DNA of 64,000 bases from Ferdinandcohnia sp036962705. Lineage in GTDB: Bacteria > Bacillota > Bacilli > Bacillales > Bacillaceae_L. Both the position numbers and the translations under genes were made by a program. The stretch spans positions 292,661-356,660 of the forward strand of contig NZ_JBALOQ010000003.1 of the NCBI RefSeq assembly GCF_036962705.1, written 5' to 3'. The notes below the pieces were generated by a model that worked only from the letters and a program-made list of their open reading frames with translations, searched no databases and had not been told where the DNA came from. Each line of letters opens with the position of its first letter. Positions within the stretch are counted from its first letter, which is position 1. Below, one piece after another: positions 24,836-33,945 of this stretch.

Positions 24836-25825
24836 CTACCCCATCGTTGACTCGCGGATGATCAATTCATGATCTAATACAACACTTTCTACTTTCTCCC
24901 CCTGAATATGATTAATCAGCATATCTACTGCAATGCAACCCATTTTATACATTGGCTGTGAAATCGTAGTTAATGTTGGATTGGTCATGTTTGAAAAGCT
25001 AATATTGTCAAAACCAACGATTGCGACATCATTTGGCACATGTAAGCCACACCCATTAATTCCTTTTAGCGCCCCAATCGCCAATGTGTCAGAAACCGCA
25101 AAAACCGCTGACGGCTTTTCCTCTAGTTGAAACATGATCCTCATTGCTTGAACACCATTTTGAAATTCAAGTTCTTTTGATTGGTAGATCCATTCATCAT
25201 TAATAGGTATATCAAATTCCTTTAAAGCTCGTTCATATCCATCTCGACGCTGTCTAGCATATAAATACTTTTCATCTGAATTAATGAGTGCGATTTTTCG
25301 ATGACCTAATTTAATCAAATGCTTCACGGCCTGGTAAGCTGCTAATTCATTATTGATGGTGACATATGGGATACTTCCCCCCACTTCGTACTCACTACAA
25401 AGGATGACTGAGTAATTCTCTGCTAATTCATTCAGTTTTTGCATATTAACTGTTGGATCCATCGAAATGACTCCATCAGCCAATTTGTTCTTAACCATAT
25501 TAAAATAGATGTTTTCTCGTTGTGGATTTGAATCCGTTTCACAAAGAAGAATATTGTAGTTATTGGAAATTGCGGTATTTTGAATCCCGTTTATGATTTC
25601 TGTGTAAAAGGGATTCGATATACTCGGAAGTAACACTAATAACAGTCGGCTTTCAGAGTTTCGAAGATTTCTTCCTAGCATACTAGGTTCATAATTAAGA
25701 TCTTTAATCGCATTTTCAACTTTAAGTCTTGTTTTTGGACTAACAGACGTAGCATTATTAAGGACCCTTGAAACCGTTGCAACGGATACACCTGCTTTTT
25801 GAGCTACCTGCTGAATATTCGCCAT
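24836..25825 (-). CDS. LacI-family transcriptional regulator
   Basis: Repressor of 329 residues with an N-terminal LacI-type helix-turn-helix (NIQQVAQKAGVSVATVSRVL) and hinge region, then a periplasmic-binding-like effector domain ending near residue 325. It probably controls its own operon through the palindrome at 25860 and the sugar ABC operon through the site at 23654. The effector is likely the transported sugar or a derivative. It precedes the oxidoreductase gene in a short operon. Confidence 0.92.
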   Translation of the reverse strand: MANIQQVAQKAGVSVATVSRVLNNATSVSPKTRLKVENAIKDLNYEPSMLGRNLRNSESRLLLVLLPSISNPFYTEIINGIQNTAISNNYNILLCETDSNPQRENIYFNMVKNKLADGVISMDPTVNMQKLNELAENYSVILCSEYEVGGSIPYVTINNELAAYQAVKHLIKLGHRKIALINSDEKYLYARQRRDGYERALKEFDIPINDEWIYQSKELEFQNGVQAMRIMFQLEEKPSAVFAVSDTLAIGALKGINGCGLHVPNDVAIVGFDNISFSNMTNPTLTTISQPMYKMGCIAVDMLINHIQGEKVESVVLDHELIIRESTMG

Positions 25826-25859
25826 TGTCGGTCCCCACTTTCAATTCTAAGATAAATTT

Positions 25860-25873
25860 TGTAATCGATTACA
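25860..25873. promoter_or_regulatory. Perfect palindromic operator upstream of the LacI gene
   Basis: TGTAATCGATTACA, extended to TTGTAATCGATTACAA, is a perfect palindrome 35 bases before the regulator start and has the central CG typical of LacI-family sites. Confidence 0.8.
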
Positions 25874-25978
25874 ATTATTATTGTAAGTATTCTGAATATT
25901 TATGTCAAGATTTAACTACATATCTGTAATTTAACAATGTTCAATATTAATTAAGTATTATTTTTTTCAATAATAAGA

Positions 25979-25992
25979 TGTAACGGATTACA
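25979..25992. promoter_or_regulatory. Second LacI-type operator without an adjacent rightward gene
   Basis: TGTAACGGATTACA is identical in inverse to the ABC operon site. To its right there is a ribosome-site-like TTGAGGAG and then a terminator at 26059, but no gene. The rest of the 25826-26139 gap shows nothing else. Confidence 0.65.
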
Positions 25993-26058
25993 AAATACAT
26001 TTTGAGGAGAAAACTTCAACTATCACGGTAAAGGAATGTGGTGGACGTAAACATTTTA

Positions 26059-26088
26059 AAGGGAGAAGCTAATGAACGCCTCTCCCTT
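26059..26088. terminator. Terminator in the LacI-CBO0543 intergenic region
   Basis: AAGGGAGA / TCTCCCTT with a 14-base loop. It can serve the leftward CBO0543-type gene and also a vanished rightward transcript. Confidence 0.65.
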
Positions 26089-26139
26089 GTTGTATTATTC
26101 TTAAACGTGCACTGATGCCCTGCCTTCTCAAATGCTTTA

Positions 26140-26664
26140 CTACCTGATAAATTTCAATGGAATTGGAAACATATTTAATAGAAAAATGATCCATATAATT
26201 GATAGCCCCCACGCTATAAGGGGTTTTTTCTGATGAAGTCTAAGCATCGGAAACATGACAAGATTAAAAAGAAGCGACCAACCCAGAGTCCATCCATGGT
26301 GATGTTCAATTAAATGGAGGTATTTCAAATTAATGAATTCCACCATTGTGAAAAGAAACACCCAAATACCAATCCAAAGCACCTTCTTCCATCTTTCTTC
26401 GGGAAAACGACCAAGATAGATAAGAACTGTTGCAGGATAGCAAACAAACATGATTAATAATGTAATAAATGTATGATTGATGAGGATATTTTTTGCAAAA
26501 ATCGTTTCTTGATAGGTCCAAATCCGGTAATCATGGAATAAAAAGTTTTTTAAAAGGTCCCCTACAAAAAAGAACAAAATGGTTGGGTAATATTCTCGCC
26601 ACCTTCTCCAATCGCCCCATTTTACAGCGGCCAAAAGGAATATGGCATTATAGACTAGGTGCAT
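26140..26664 (-). CDS. CBO0543-like multipass membrane protein
   Basis: Protein of 174 residues with five to six hydrophobic helices and Trp/Tyr-rich loops (WGDWRRWREYYP, RIWTYQETIF, EHHHGWTLGW). These features are those of the CBO0543 family common in spore-forming Firmicutes, whose function is unknown. CAGGAG lies 9 bases before the ATG. It stands alone between two terminators. Confidence 0.75.
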   Translation of the reverse strand: MHLVYNAIFLLAAVKWGDWRRWREYYPTILFFFVGDLLKNFLFHDYRIWTYQETIFAKNILINHTFITLLIMFVCYPATVLIYLGRFPEERWKKVLWIGIWVFLFTMVEFINLKYLHLIEHHHGWTLGWSLLFNLVMFPMLRLHQKKPLIAWGLSIIWIIFLLNMFPIPLKFIR

Positions 26665-26721
26665 CTAATACACTCCTGAACATTTAGTACTTTTATTTTA
26701 CCCAGTTTTTTACAATTAAAT

Positions 26722-26753
26722 AAGACGAATCTTAAGTTCGATTCGCCTTTTTT
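26722..26753. terminator. Terminator after the aminotransferase gene
   Basis: GACGAATC / GATTCGCC stem with an 8-base loop and T-runs. It lies downstream of the leftward aminotransferase gene. Confidence 0.7.
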
Positions 26754-26795
26754 GTTGTAGGTATTTAGGATGTGATCCATTTTATGTGCCCAAAT

Positions 26796-27971
26796 TTATT
26801 TTAGTAGTGGGATATCCTTTAACCGTTGAACAGCCTTTTTAAGAGTACCTTCATTTTGAACAAGACCAATGCGTACAAAGCCCTCACCACTAGGACCAAA
26901 GGCATTTCCCGGAGTGACAACAATTCCCGCTTCATCGATTAAACGGTATGTAAATTCCGTTGAGCTAAACCCAGCTGGAACCTTGGCCCAAACAAACATT
27001 GATGCCTTCGGAGAGTCCACTTGCCAGCCTACTTCAGAAAGCCCGTTCACTAAAAGATCACGACGTTTCTTATATGTTGCTCGTAGGTCCTCACTAAAAC
27101 TCGTGGTATCATGCAATGCAGCAATCGCTGCATTTTGAATCGGCAAAAACACTCCGTAATCAAGATTTGATTTAAGGCGGTTCACTGCTGCAATGATGTC
27201 CGGGTTCCCAACTATATATCCAATCCGACAGCCCGCCATATTAAAGCTTTTTGAAAGTGAGTTGAATTCGATTCCAACTTCCTTTGCACCTTCTACTGAT
27301 AAAAAGCTAATCGGTTTTTCTTCAAAATACAACTCCGAATATGCAAAATCATGGAGTACAATAATCTGATATTTTTTCGCAAACTGGATGACCTTTTTGA
27401 AAAAGGATTCTGTTGCAAGTGCCGGTACTGGGTTACCTGGAAAGTTTAAAATCATTATTTTAGCCTTTTCTCGGACATCTTCAGGAATTGCATCCAAATC
27501 CGGTAAAAATTGAGTCTTCTCTGTTAGTGGCATGCCATAAGGAGTTGCTCCGGCAAGAGCAATGCCTGCTGCATAAGCCGTGTAACCAGGGTCTGGGACA
27601 AGGATAAGGTCTCCCGGGTTTGCAAATACCATCGGAAAATGAACAAGTCCATCCTGGGAACCCATAACCATTAAGACTTCGTTTTCCTTTTTAACGGAAA
27701 CATCAAAACTTCTTGAATAGTAATCAGAAATTGCATCATGTAACTCGTCAATTCCAGTTAAAGAATATCCATATAATGAAGGATCTTGTGCATGGTTAGC
27801 TATGGCTTCGATGACAGAAGGAGGTGGAGGTAAATCCGGGCTGCCCACGCTCAAGTCAATGATATCATGTCCCGCACGAATTCTTTGCTTCTTATAGTTT
27901 GCTAGTTCATTAAAAATCGATTCCCCAAACTCGTTCATTTTTTGTGATAGTGCGATTTCCAATGCTGACAC
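26796..27971 (-). CDS. Class I/II PLP-dependent aminotransferase
   Basis: Fold-type I aminotransferase of about 390 residues. SLSKSFNMAGCRIGY holds the Schiff-base lysine, ILNFPGNPVPALA the substrate-binding Asn, and VRIGLV near the C-terminus the carboxylate-binding Arg. It resembles the aspartate-aminotransferase-like group that includes LL-diaminopimelate aminotransferase-type and other Bacillus paralogues; the amino acid used cannot be read from sequence. The annotated GTG start sits in the ribosome site GAGGTG; a TTG three codons later, at 27962, has better spacing. Confidence 0.85.
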   Translation of the reverse strand: MSALEIALSQKMNEFGESIFNELANYKKQRIRAGHDIIDLSVGSPDLPPPPSVIEAIANHAQDPSLYGYSLTGIDELHDAISDYYSRSFDVSVKKENEVLMVMGSQDGLVHFPMVFANPGDLILVPDPGYTAYAAGIALAGATPYGMPLTEKTQFLPDLDAIPEDVREKAKIMILNFPGNPVPALATESFFKKVIQFAKKYQIIVLHDFAYSELYFEEKPISFLSVEGAKEVGIEFNSLSKSFNMAGCRIGYIVGNPDIIAAVNRLKSNLDYGVFLPIQNAAIAALHDTTSFSEDLRATYKKRRDLLVNGLSEVGWQVDSPKASMFVWAKVPAGFSSTEFTYRLIDEAGIVVTPGNAFGPSGEGFVRIGLVQNEGTLKKAVQRLKDIPLLK

Positions 27972-28156
27972 CTCATTTTTTTGAATTTCTACTATTATAA
28001 CAAGATTTTGAAAGTTTGGGTTAGACTTTTACCGAAGAAAGCATTATCTCATAGACATCCTTCATATTACATGCAATAAAAAATACTATTGAAGACTGGC
28101 GTATTTATAACTGATATAATCAATACAGCATCACTTTAATGAAAAGAGGATATCAT

Positions 28157-29395
28157 TTGGAAGAAACAAAGAACAACAATTCAGAAAAATTATGGACGAA
28201 ATCATATTTTCTAACGTTTTTTTATGCCATGTCCACACAAATTTCCAATAATATGTTAATGACTGGACTCCCATTATACGCAATCCATCTAGGTGGAGAT
28301 AATTCGATTTCAGGGATGCTTTTTGGTTTCTTCATGTTTGTAGCAATCCTTTTTAGACCCTATTTTGGAAAATTAATAGATGAAAAGAGTCGTAGAATTG
28401 TTCTCATTATTGGTGCAGTAGTAACGGCATTTATTACTCTTTCATACGTAGTTGCATTTTCTATTAGTCTCCTGCTAGTGATGAGAAGTTTACATGGAAT
28501 AGGATTTAGTGCAACCACCAATGCTTCCGGATCCGTTATTTCGGATATTGTTCCGAAAAGTCGCTTGGCAGAAGGTGTTGGCTATTTTGGATTATCCAAT
28601 ACACTTGCTACTGCAATTGGACCTGCTCTAAGCATCTATCTAATTCAACAGTTTAATTATCAAACTCTCTTCATTGTGGCTGGTTTGATTGGCTTAATTT
28701 CGATTCTTTGTAGTCTTATGATTACGTATGAAAAAGACAATCAAAAAGATATCATTCAATCTTCAAAAAGGAAAAGAAAAATCTCAGAATTGCTTTATGA
28801 AAAAACAGCTCTTCCAACAGCATTAGTAACTGCCTTTGTTTATGTTGGGATGGGTGTAGCGCTAACCTTCATTCCAACATTCGCTCTTTCTTTAGGGATT
28901 AAAGATATCGGTTTATATTATACGGTATATTCTGTTGCACTCTTATTCACAAGAATTGTTGGTGGGAAATTGGCAGATAAATATGGAAGTTCATTGGTCA
29001 TTATCCCTGGATTAGTCTGTATGACGTTCTCTTTTGTGGTCTTAGCCTATGCCAATTCACTAGGAGATTTCATCTTTTCAGGCGTCCTTTTTGGATTAGG
29101 ATTAGGTTTCGTAGAGCCAGCTTTAAATGCTGTGATGATTAAGCTTTGTCCACCTGATCGAAGAGGTGCAGGGAACTCGACTTTTTTTACTGCCAAAGAT
29201 CTAGGTGGTGGAGTCGGAGCCATTTGCTTAGGTTTTATATCCCTTCAGGCTGGATTCAAAGCGGTCTTTTTATACAGTGCTTTAAGTATTATCGTCGCGT
29301 TTTTTGCATATGTATTCATCTTGCGAAGACAATTGAAAAATGTGAAGAGAGCAGAAAGCTCACAAATCCAGGCCAGTATGAGTATAGAATCGTAG
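28157..29395 (+). CDS. MFS transporter
   Basis: Twelve-helix major facilitator of about 412 residues, divergent from the aminotransferase gene. PYFGKLIDEKSRR after TM2 is a motif-A variant, and a basic cytoplasmic loop (SSKRKRKISELLYEKT) divides the two halves. The frame opens with an ATG at 28139, but that ATG lies upstream of AAAAGAGGA, so the TTG six codons later, at 28157, is the likelier start. It resembles Bacillus drug or metabolite efflux proteins; the substrate is unknown. Confidence 0.8.
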   Translation: MEETKNNNSEKLWTKSYFLTFFYAMSTQISNNMLMTGLPLYAIHLGGDNSISGMLFGFFMFVAILFRPYFGKLIDEKSRRIVLIIGAVVTAFITLSYVVAFSISLLLVMRSLHGIGFSATTNASGSVISDIVPKSRLAEGVGYFGLSNTLATAIGPALSIYLIQQFNYQTLFIVAGLIGLISILCSLMITYEKDNQKDIIQSSKRKRKISELLYEKTALPTALVTAFVYVGMGVALTFIPTFALSLGIKDIGLYYTVYSVALLFTRIVGGKLADKYGSSLVIIPGLVCMTFSFVVLAYANSLGDFIFSGVLFGLGLGFVEPALNAVMIKLCPPDRRGAGNSTFFTAKDLGGGVGAICLGFISLQAGFKAVFLYSALSIIVAFFAYVFILRRQLKNVKRAESSQIQASMSIES

Positions 29396-29434
29396 ATGGA
29401 ATGATTGTACGTAAAAAATCCCCCTGCAATTCTT

Positions 29435-30043
29435 CTACTTCACTGGCTTAGCCCAAATTAAATGAACAGCATTTAACATGTAATGCTCTGATTTAACGAT
29501 GGATAGCGGAGATTCTTGCACTAACTTCAAAATATCACGATTCATATGACATCCAACTTTTTTCATATAAATAGAGTTTGTTTTATTTTGAAGCCAAGCT
29601 AAAAATGAGTTTGTGCTGATTCCATGCTCATAAAGAAGTATCTTCCCATCCTCCTTACACCAGGAAGCCATTCGCTTAAGTACCTTTTCAGGATGAGGGT
29701 ATGAGCAAAGCGATAATGTGGAGATAACAGTATCATAGTTTTTTTCAGGCAGAACTATCTCTTCAACATTCCCAATCCGAAAATCAACTTCCCGACGTTG
29801 TTCCGTTGCCACGATTTTTGCTCGGTCAATCATCAAAGGACTAAAATCGACCGCGGTAACTCTTGATCGTTTCGGATAAAATTGAAAGTTCATTCCCGCT
29901 CCAACAGATAATTCCAAGATATCTCCTGTAACAGACTGTAGAAGCTTACTCCTTAGGCGAAAGTCCATATTTTTTTGTTTGGCTCTATGATAATACTTAC
30001 CCGCTTGCTTATTAAATATCTCAACTTGACGTTCAATGTTCAT
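29435..30043 (-). CDS. Class I SAM-dependent methyltransferase
   Basis: Methyltransferase of 202 residues. LELSVGAGMNFQFY is the SAM-binding motif I, VTAVDFSPLM motif II, and TVISTLSLCSYPHPEKVL the post-motif region seen in the UbiE/phospholipid methyltransferase-like group. The frame is open to 30136, but GGCGGTG before the ATG at 30043 fixes the start. It converges with the MFS gene. The acceptor is unknown. Confidence 0.85.
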   Translation of the reverse strand: MNIERQVEIFNKQAGKYYHRAKQKNMDFRLRSKLLQSVTGDILELSVGAGMNFQFYPKRSRVTAVDFSPLMIDRAKIVATEQRREVDFRIGNVEEIVLPEKNYDTVISTLSLCSYPHPEKVLKRMASWCKEDGKILLYEHGISTNSFLAWLQNKTNSIYMKKVGCHMNRDILKLVQESPLSIVKSEHYMLNAVHLIWAKPVK

Positions 30044-30171
30044 TTTTAAACACCGCCATTTATTAGATATTAATGGATCAAACTTTTTCCGATTACAATA
30101 ATTGTAAGTAATGTAAGTATTAAAAACAATGCACAAAGTAAAAAAGAGCCCTTTTTAGGAGCTCTTCAAAT

Positions 30172-30468
30172 CTATTTTTCTACAACGCCAAGATATTCTT
30201 CTAATGTAAGTCCATGTTCTGTCATATATTTGGCATGTTCGACACCGACATAGCGAAGATGCCATGGCTCGTACATATAGCCAGTGATATCCTCTTTACC
30301 TAGTTGAAAGCGTACGATAAATCCAAACTCTGCTGCTTTCTCGGCAACCCATTGGCCTTCCACGGTTTCTCCAAATTCTTGAACAAGTTGGTTACCTACA
30401 CTATCGCTTGTAACATCCATCGCTTTCTTTACTTAAGGCTATTTTTCCAATTACGACTTCCTTAATCG
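30172..30468 (-). pseudogene. Remnant of a VanY/LdcB-type carboxypeptidase gene, paralogue of 48533-49354
   Basis: The last 82 codons (MDVTSDSVG to LGVVEK) match the C-terminus of the intact gene at 48533 at about 79 of 82 residues, including the EPWHLRY zinc motif. Directly upstream, 30424-30468 matches a much earlier part of the same gene (49209-49253). The junction falls at CCATCG, which occurs twice in the intact copy (48778 and 49203), so a 425-bp deletion between short direct repeats explains the break and shifts the frame. The 3' flank, with terminator, is also homologous back to about 30090. The N-terminus and ribosome site are missing. Confidence 0.85.
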
Positions 30469-30510
30469 TAAACTTACTGAAATCACGAATGGTCCAATAA
30501 AATAAATTTG

Positions 30511-30540
30511 AAAGGGAGCAGCTCAATGGCTGCTCCTTTT
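30511..30540. terminator. Hairpin terminator upstream of the peptidase remnant
   Basis: Twelve-base arms AAAGGGAGCAGC / GCTGCTCCTTTT with a 6-base loop and a short T-run rightward. Confidence 0.7.
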
Positions 30541-30886
30541 CAATTATTTCGTATTAGCAAAAAAACCTCTGTCTTGGAATTTTTTTTGTTTGATAAACAA
30601 TAAAAAATGATGAAAAATACAGTTTCCGTTTTGGCTGATCATTCTAGTTAGGTATTCTAAAAGATAGTAAGAGCTGTATAATAACAAAAGTTAAGATGAA
30701 ATTTTATGACCTGTATTGTTTAATTTATGTTCCTCCGCCTAAAAGCCATTCATGAACTGATTACTGAGATATTCTCCAAAGAAACCCCAAATGTTTTCCC
30801 GTCATCTCCAGTTTCTTTATGATATTTCTTATTTACATATTAGCCTTTTTGGGACTTGCTAAGTCTGTCATTTTATAAATGGAATG

Positions 30887-30912
30887 AAAAAGGCAACGGA
30901 TTTACCGCTACC
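30887..30912 (-). terminator. Terminator of the acyl-CoA ligase gene
   Basis: Read leftward: GGTAGCGG, TAAAT loop, CCGTTGCC, then TTTTT. Two G-T pairs. Confidence 0.75.
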
Positions 30913-30969
30913 CTATTCAGTATTGCATCCCGGAAGTTGAAGAAATGCAGCTTTTACTGTCATTAAGGT

Positions 30970-32520
30970 TCAATAGTTTACCATCTTCTCGGAATACTGT
31001 TCTTTTATAGTACGACGAACAATTTTCCCTGTCGGATTTTTTGGTAGCTTTTCGATAAAGTCTACCGACTTAGGTATTTTATATCCAGCCAATTTATCAC
31101 GACAATAATTAATAATTTCTTGCTCTTCTACTACTTCTCCCGATTTCAACTCAACCACCGCATGCACTTTTTCACCCCAAAGTTCGTCAAATAACCCAAT
31201 TACTGCAACTTCGAACACTTTTGGATGCCTTGCAATTACGTTCTCCACTTCTGAAGGATAGACATTTTCCCCTCCGCTGATTATAAGGTCTTTTTTTCTG
31301 TCTTCCAGGTAGACAAAGCCTTCCTCATCCATTCTTGCCATATCCCCTAGTGTCAACCAATCTTCTCGGTGCGCTTCGATAGTCGCTTCAGGGTTCTCCC
31401 AATACTCATCTAATAATACGTTGATACCTCTAACATAAAGCTCTCCAATCTCACCTACCGGAACTTTTTTTCCACTTTCATCCAAAAGACGAACTTCCTG
31501 ACCTACAACAACTTGACCGACTGAACGTGCTTTTCTCGTCTGATCCCCCGGTCGTAAAAGGGTTACAATACCAGCTTCAGTAGCACCGTAAAATTCATAT
31601 ACATCTATCCCTGGGAAAAATTTAAGGGTCTCTTCTTTGGTTTTTGACATAATTGGGGCTGAACTACTCAAAAGCATCCGAAGAGAAGACATATCATACT
31701 TATTTTTAATTTTTTCAGGTAAATTCAATATCATGGTTAGCATTGTAGGAACCAACGAAGTAAAAGTAATTTTCTCTTTATGAATAATACTTAATAACTC
31801 TTCTGGATTAAAGCCTGTAGAAGGAAAGACGACACTTGTTCCACCGTTCAAAGCCATCATTTGTAAGAACCAAGTGGAATTCCCATGAAACATTGGCATA
31901 ATTAACAGCACTTTATCTGTACAATTTATTCCCCCAAATTCCTTTGCGAACACAAGATGATTTGTTACCAGGTTCCGGTGAGTAATCACCGCTCCCTTCG
32001 GAAATCCCGTTGTACCAGAAGTATATCCTATTAACAGAGGATCATTTTCCCTAACATCAACTGCAGGATGATTTGATGATGAGGATTTTAACCACTCTTC
32101 ATAATTAATGGCATTATCCTTTATACCTAAACCAACATATTGTGCAAGACTAGGTGTATCTTCTTTAATCTCCTCAACTAATTCAGAGAAGGATGCTTCG
32201 TATATAATCGCCTTAGCTTTAGAGTTATTAAGTACATACTTAGCTTCCGAGGCAGTAAAACGAAAATTTATCGGAACCATAATAATACCTGCCTTGGCCA
32301 AACCGTGGTGTATCTCAAGCCATTCTGCACGATTGTAAAACAAAACTGCACAACAATCCCCTTTTTTAAGTCCCATTTTCATCAAGGCATTAGCTATTCG
32401 ATTAGCTCTTTCTTCTACTTCAGCATAGGTATATCTGGTTTCACCAAAAATTATTGCCGTTTTGCTAGAGTATTTTGCAGCAGTAATAGACAGTAATTTT
32501 CCAAGTGTGAATTCCATCAT
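30970..32520 (-). CDS. AMP-forming acyl-CoA synthetase
   Basis: Adenylating ligase of 516 residues activating a carboxylic acid to its CoA thioester. YTSGTTGFPKGAVITHRN near residue 166 is the P-loop-like A3 motif, YGATEAG the A5 motif, and KNPTGKIVRR near the C-terminus contains the second-step lysine. It resembles medium/long-chain and aromatic acyl-CoA ligases. It is the last gene of the minus-strand catabolic region and is separated from the MFS gene by a terminator, so it may have its own promoter. The substrate is probably the acid degraded by the upstream P450/thiolase genes. Confidence 0.9.
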   Translation of the reverse strand: MMEFTLGKLLSITAAKYSSKTAIIFGETRYTYAEVEERANRIANALMKMGLKKGDCCAVLFYNRAEWLEIHHGLAKAGIIMVPINFRFTASEAKYVLNNSKAKAIIYEASFSELVEEIKEDTPSLAQYVGLGIKDNAINYEEWLKSSSSNHPAVDVRENDPLLIGYTSGTTGFPKGAVITHRNLVTNHLVFAKEFGGINCTDKVLLIMPMFHGNSTWFLQMMALNGGTSVVFPSTGFNPEELLSIIHKEKITFTSLVPTMLTMILNLPEKIKNKYDMSSLRMLLSSSAPIMSKTKEETLKFFPGIDVYEFYGATEAGIVTLLRPGDQTRKARSVGQVVVGQEVRLLDESGKKVPVGEIGELYVRGINVLLDEYWENPEATIEAHREDWLTLGDMARMDEEGFVYLEDRKKDLIISGGENVYPSEVENVIARHPKVFEVAVIGLFDELWGEKVHAVVELKSGEVVEEQEIINYCRDKLAGYKIPKSVDFIEKLPKNPTGKIVRRTIKEQYSEKMVNY

Positions 32521-32554
32521 GATCCCCTCCTAACATTTATACTCTATCGGAAAC

Positions 32555-32584
32555 CCGAAAACCTTTATGATTCAAGGTTTTCGG
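32555..32584. terminator. Terminator between the MFS and acyl-CoA ligase genes
   Basis: Eleven-bp stem CCGAAAACCTT / AAGGTTTTCGG with an 8-base loop. Confidence 0.85.
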
Positions 32585-32637
32585 ATTTTTCCCCTTACTG
32601 ATAATTCAGAATTAAAAATTCACCAAGATGCTGCCTA

Positions 32638-33927
32638 CTATGAAGGCAGTTTCATATCACTTTGCTCCAAACCTTTTCCTTTATTTGTAGAAATACTTAA
32701 TAATACGGATAATAAGGCTGCAAGAAGCATTCCAAAACCAAGAATATAAAACCCAGACCCAACATTTGAACCTACACTAGCTAAGGCTACAATCGGTGGA
32801 CCAATAACCCCACCAAAATTCCCAAATGTATTTATGAAACCGTTATGCGAACCCGTGTGTTCTGGGGGAATATTTTCTAAACACCAAGCCCACCACGCGC
32901 CAAATGGTTGATAAATCCCAATCGCACTTACGCACAGCAAAAAGTAACTCAAAATCGGATCATGGATAAAATAACTCATTAACAGCGCTATTCCACCTAG
33001 TGAAAGTGGCAAAATTACATATCTTCCACGTGTCATTTTTTTATCAGAAATGCGTGAATTCAAAAACATCGCAATTGCACCCAGTAGTGGCGGGATGGCA
33101 CTTAACCATCCAACGGTTGTTAGTGTACCGCCGTTTATTGACTTTACCACCGTTGGAAGCCATAACCCAAATGCATATAATCCGGTCAGCCAAAATAGGT
33201 AAATTAAACCGAGAACCCACAGTCGTAATGACAGTATCGATTTTACAAAGGGTTGCTTTTTGGTAGCACCATCGTTTACTTGAATACCCCTATTGTTAAG
33301 AATGTACTCCCGTTCTTTCTCGGAAAGCCTTTTATCTTTCATGGGGTCATCGGTTAATAGGAAAATTGCAGCTACCGCCATGATTATTGGGGGTACGGCT
33401 TGTAGGAAAAACATCATTTTCCAATCCCAAGTATCTATCATCCAGCCTGCGAACGGGGACAAAATAACACTGGATAAAGGAACGGCTAATAGAAATAATC
33501 CAGAAATTTGTGCACGTTCATTGACCGGAAACCATTTAATTGTCAAAACCATGAATGAGGGCCACATAGCACCTTCTGCCAATCCTAGCAAAAACCTTAC
33601 TGTTACTAAACTTTCCATTGACTGTAGGAATCCAGTCAAACCACTAAAAACCGCAAATAGCGTCGTTGCAAAAATAATGACCCACTTTGCACTAAATCGC
33701 TGAGCGATCCACCCTCCCGGCATTTGCGTAAGGATATAACCCCAAAAGAACGCCGACAACAATAAGCCCATTTCTCTAGAGGAAAGACCTAAGTCATTAG
33801 TCATGCTTGGTGCGGCCATTCCGATGTTCGAGCGATCTATAAAGGCAAATAAATATACTAGGAACAAGAACAATCCTATACGGTACCATCTCGTTTTTGG
33901 TATTTGGTTTCCTAATTTTGATTGCAT
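32638..33927 (-). CDS. MFS transporter, anion:cation symporter (phthalate permease-like) family
   Basis: Twelve-helix permease of 429 residues. The N-terminal stretch AFIDRSNIGMAAPSM is a signature of the ACS family, which imports organic anions such as glucarate, phthalate, hydroxyphenylacetate or tartrate, and LGLAEGAMWPS follows in TM4. It lies 18 bases downstream of the ThDP enzyme gene and is therefore cotranscribed, so the two probably share a substrate, most likely a carboxylate. Confidence 0.87.
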   Translation of the reverse strand: MQSKLGNQIPKTRWYRIGLFLFLVYLFAFIDRSNIGMAAPSMTNDLGLSSREMGLLLSAFFWGYILTQMPGGWIAQRFSAKWVIIFATTLFAVFSGLTGFLQSMESLVTVRFLLGLAEGAMWPSFMVLTIKWFPVNERAQISGLFLLAVPLSSVILSPFAGWMIDTWDWKMMFFLQAVPPIIMAVAAIFLLTDDPMKDKRLSEKEREYILNNRGIQVNDGATKKQPFVKSILSLRLWVLGLIYLFWLTGLYAFGLWLPTVVKSINGGTLTTVGWLSAIPPLLGAIAMFLNSRISDKKMTRGRYVILPLSLGGIALLMSYFIHDPILSYFLLCVSAIGIYQPFGAWWAWCLENIPPEHTGSHNGFINTFGNFGGVIGPPIVALASVGSNVGSGFYILGFGMLLAALLSVLLSISTNKGKGLEQSDMKLPS

Positions 33928-33945
33928 ACTACTCCCCCATAATAG

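Larger units (their letters stand above)
30471..30969. other. Intergenic region without recognisable gene
   Basis: Contains a strong hairpin at 30511-30540 (AAAGGGAGCAGC / GCTGCTCCTTTT) and, for the leftward acyl-CoA ligase, a terminator at 30887-30912 (GGTAGCGG / CCGTTGCC followed by T-run on the minus strand). Nothing between them looks coding. Confidence 0.6.
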
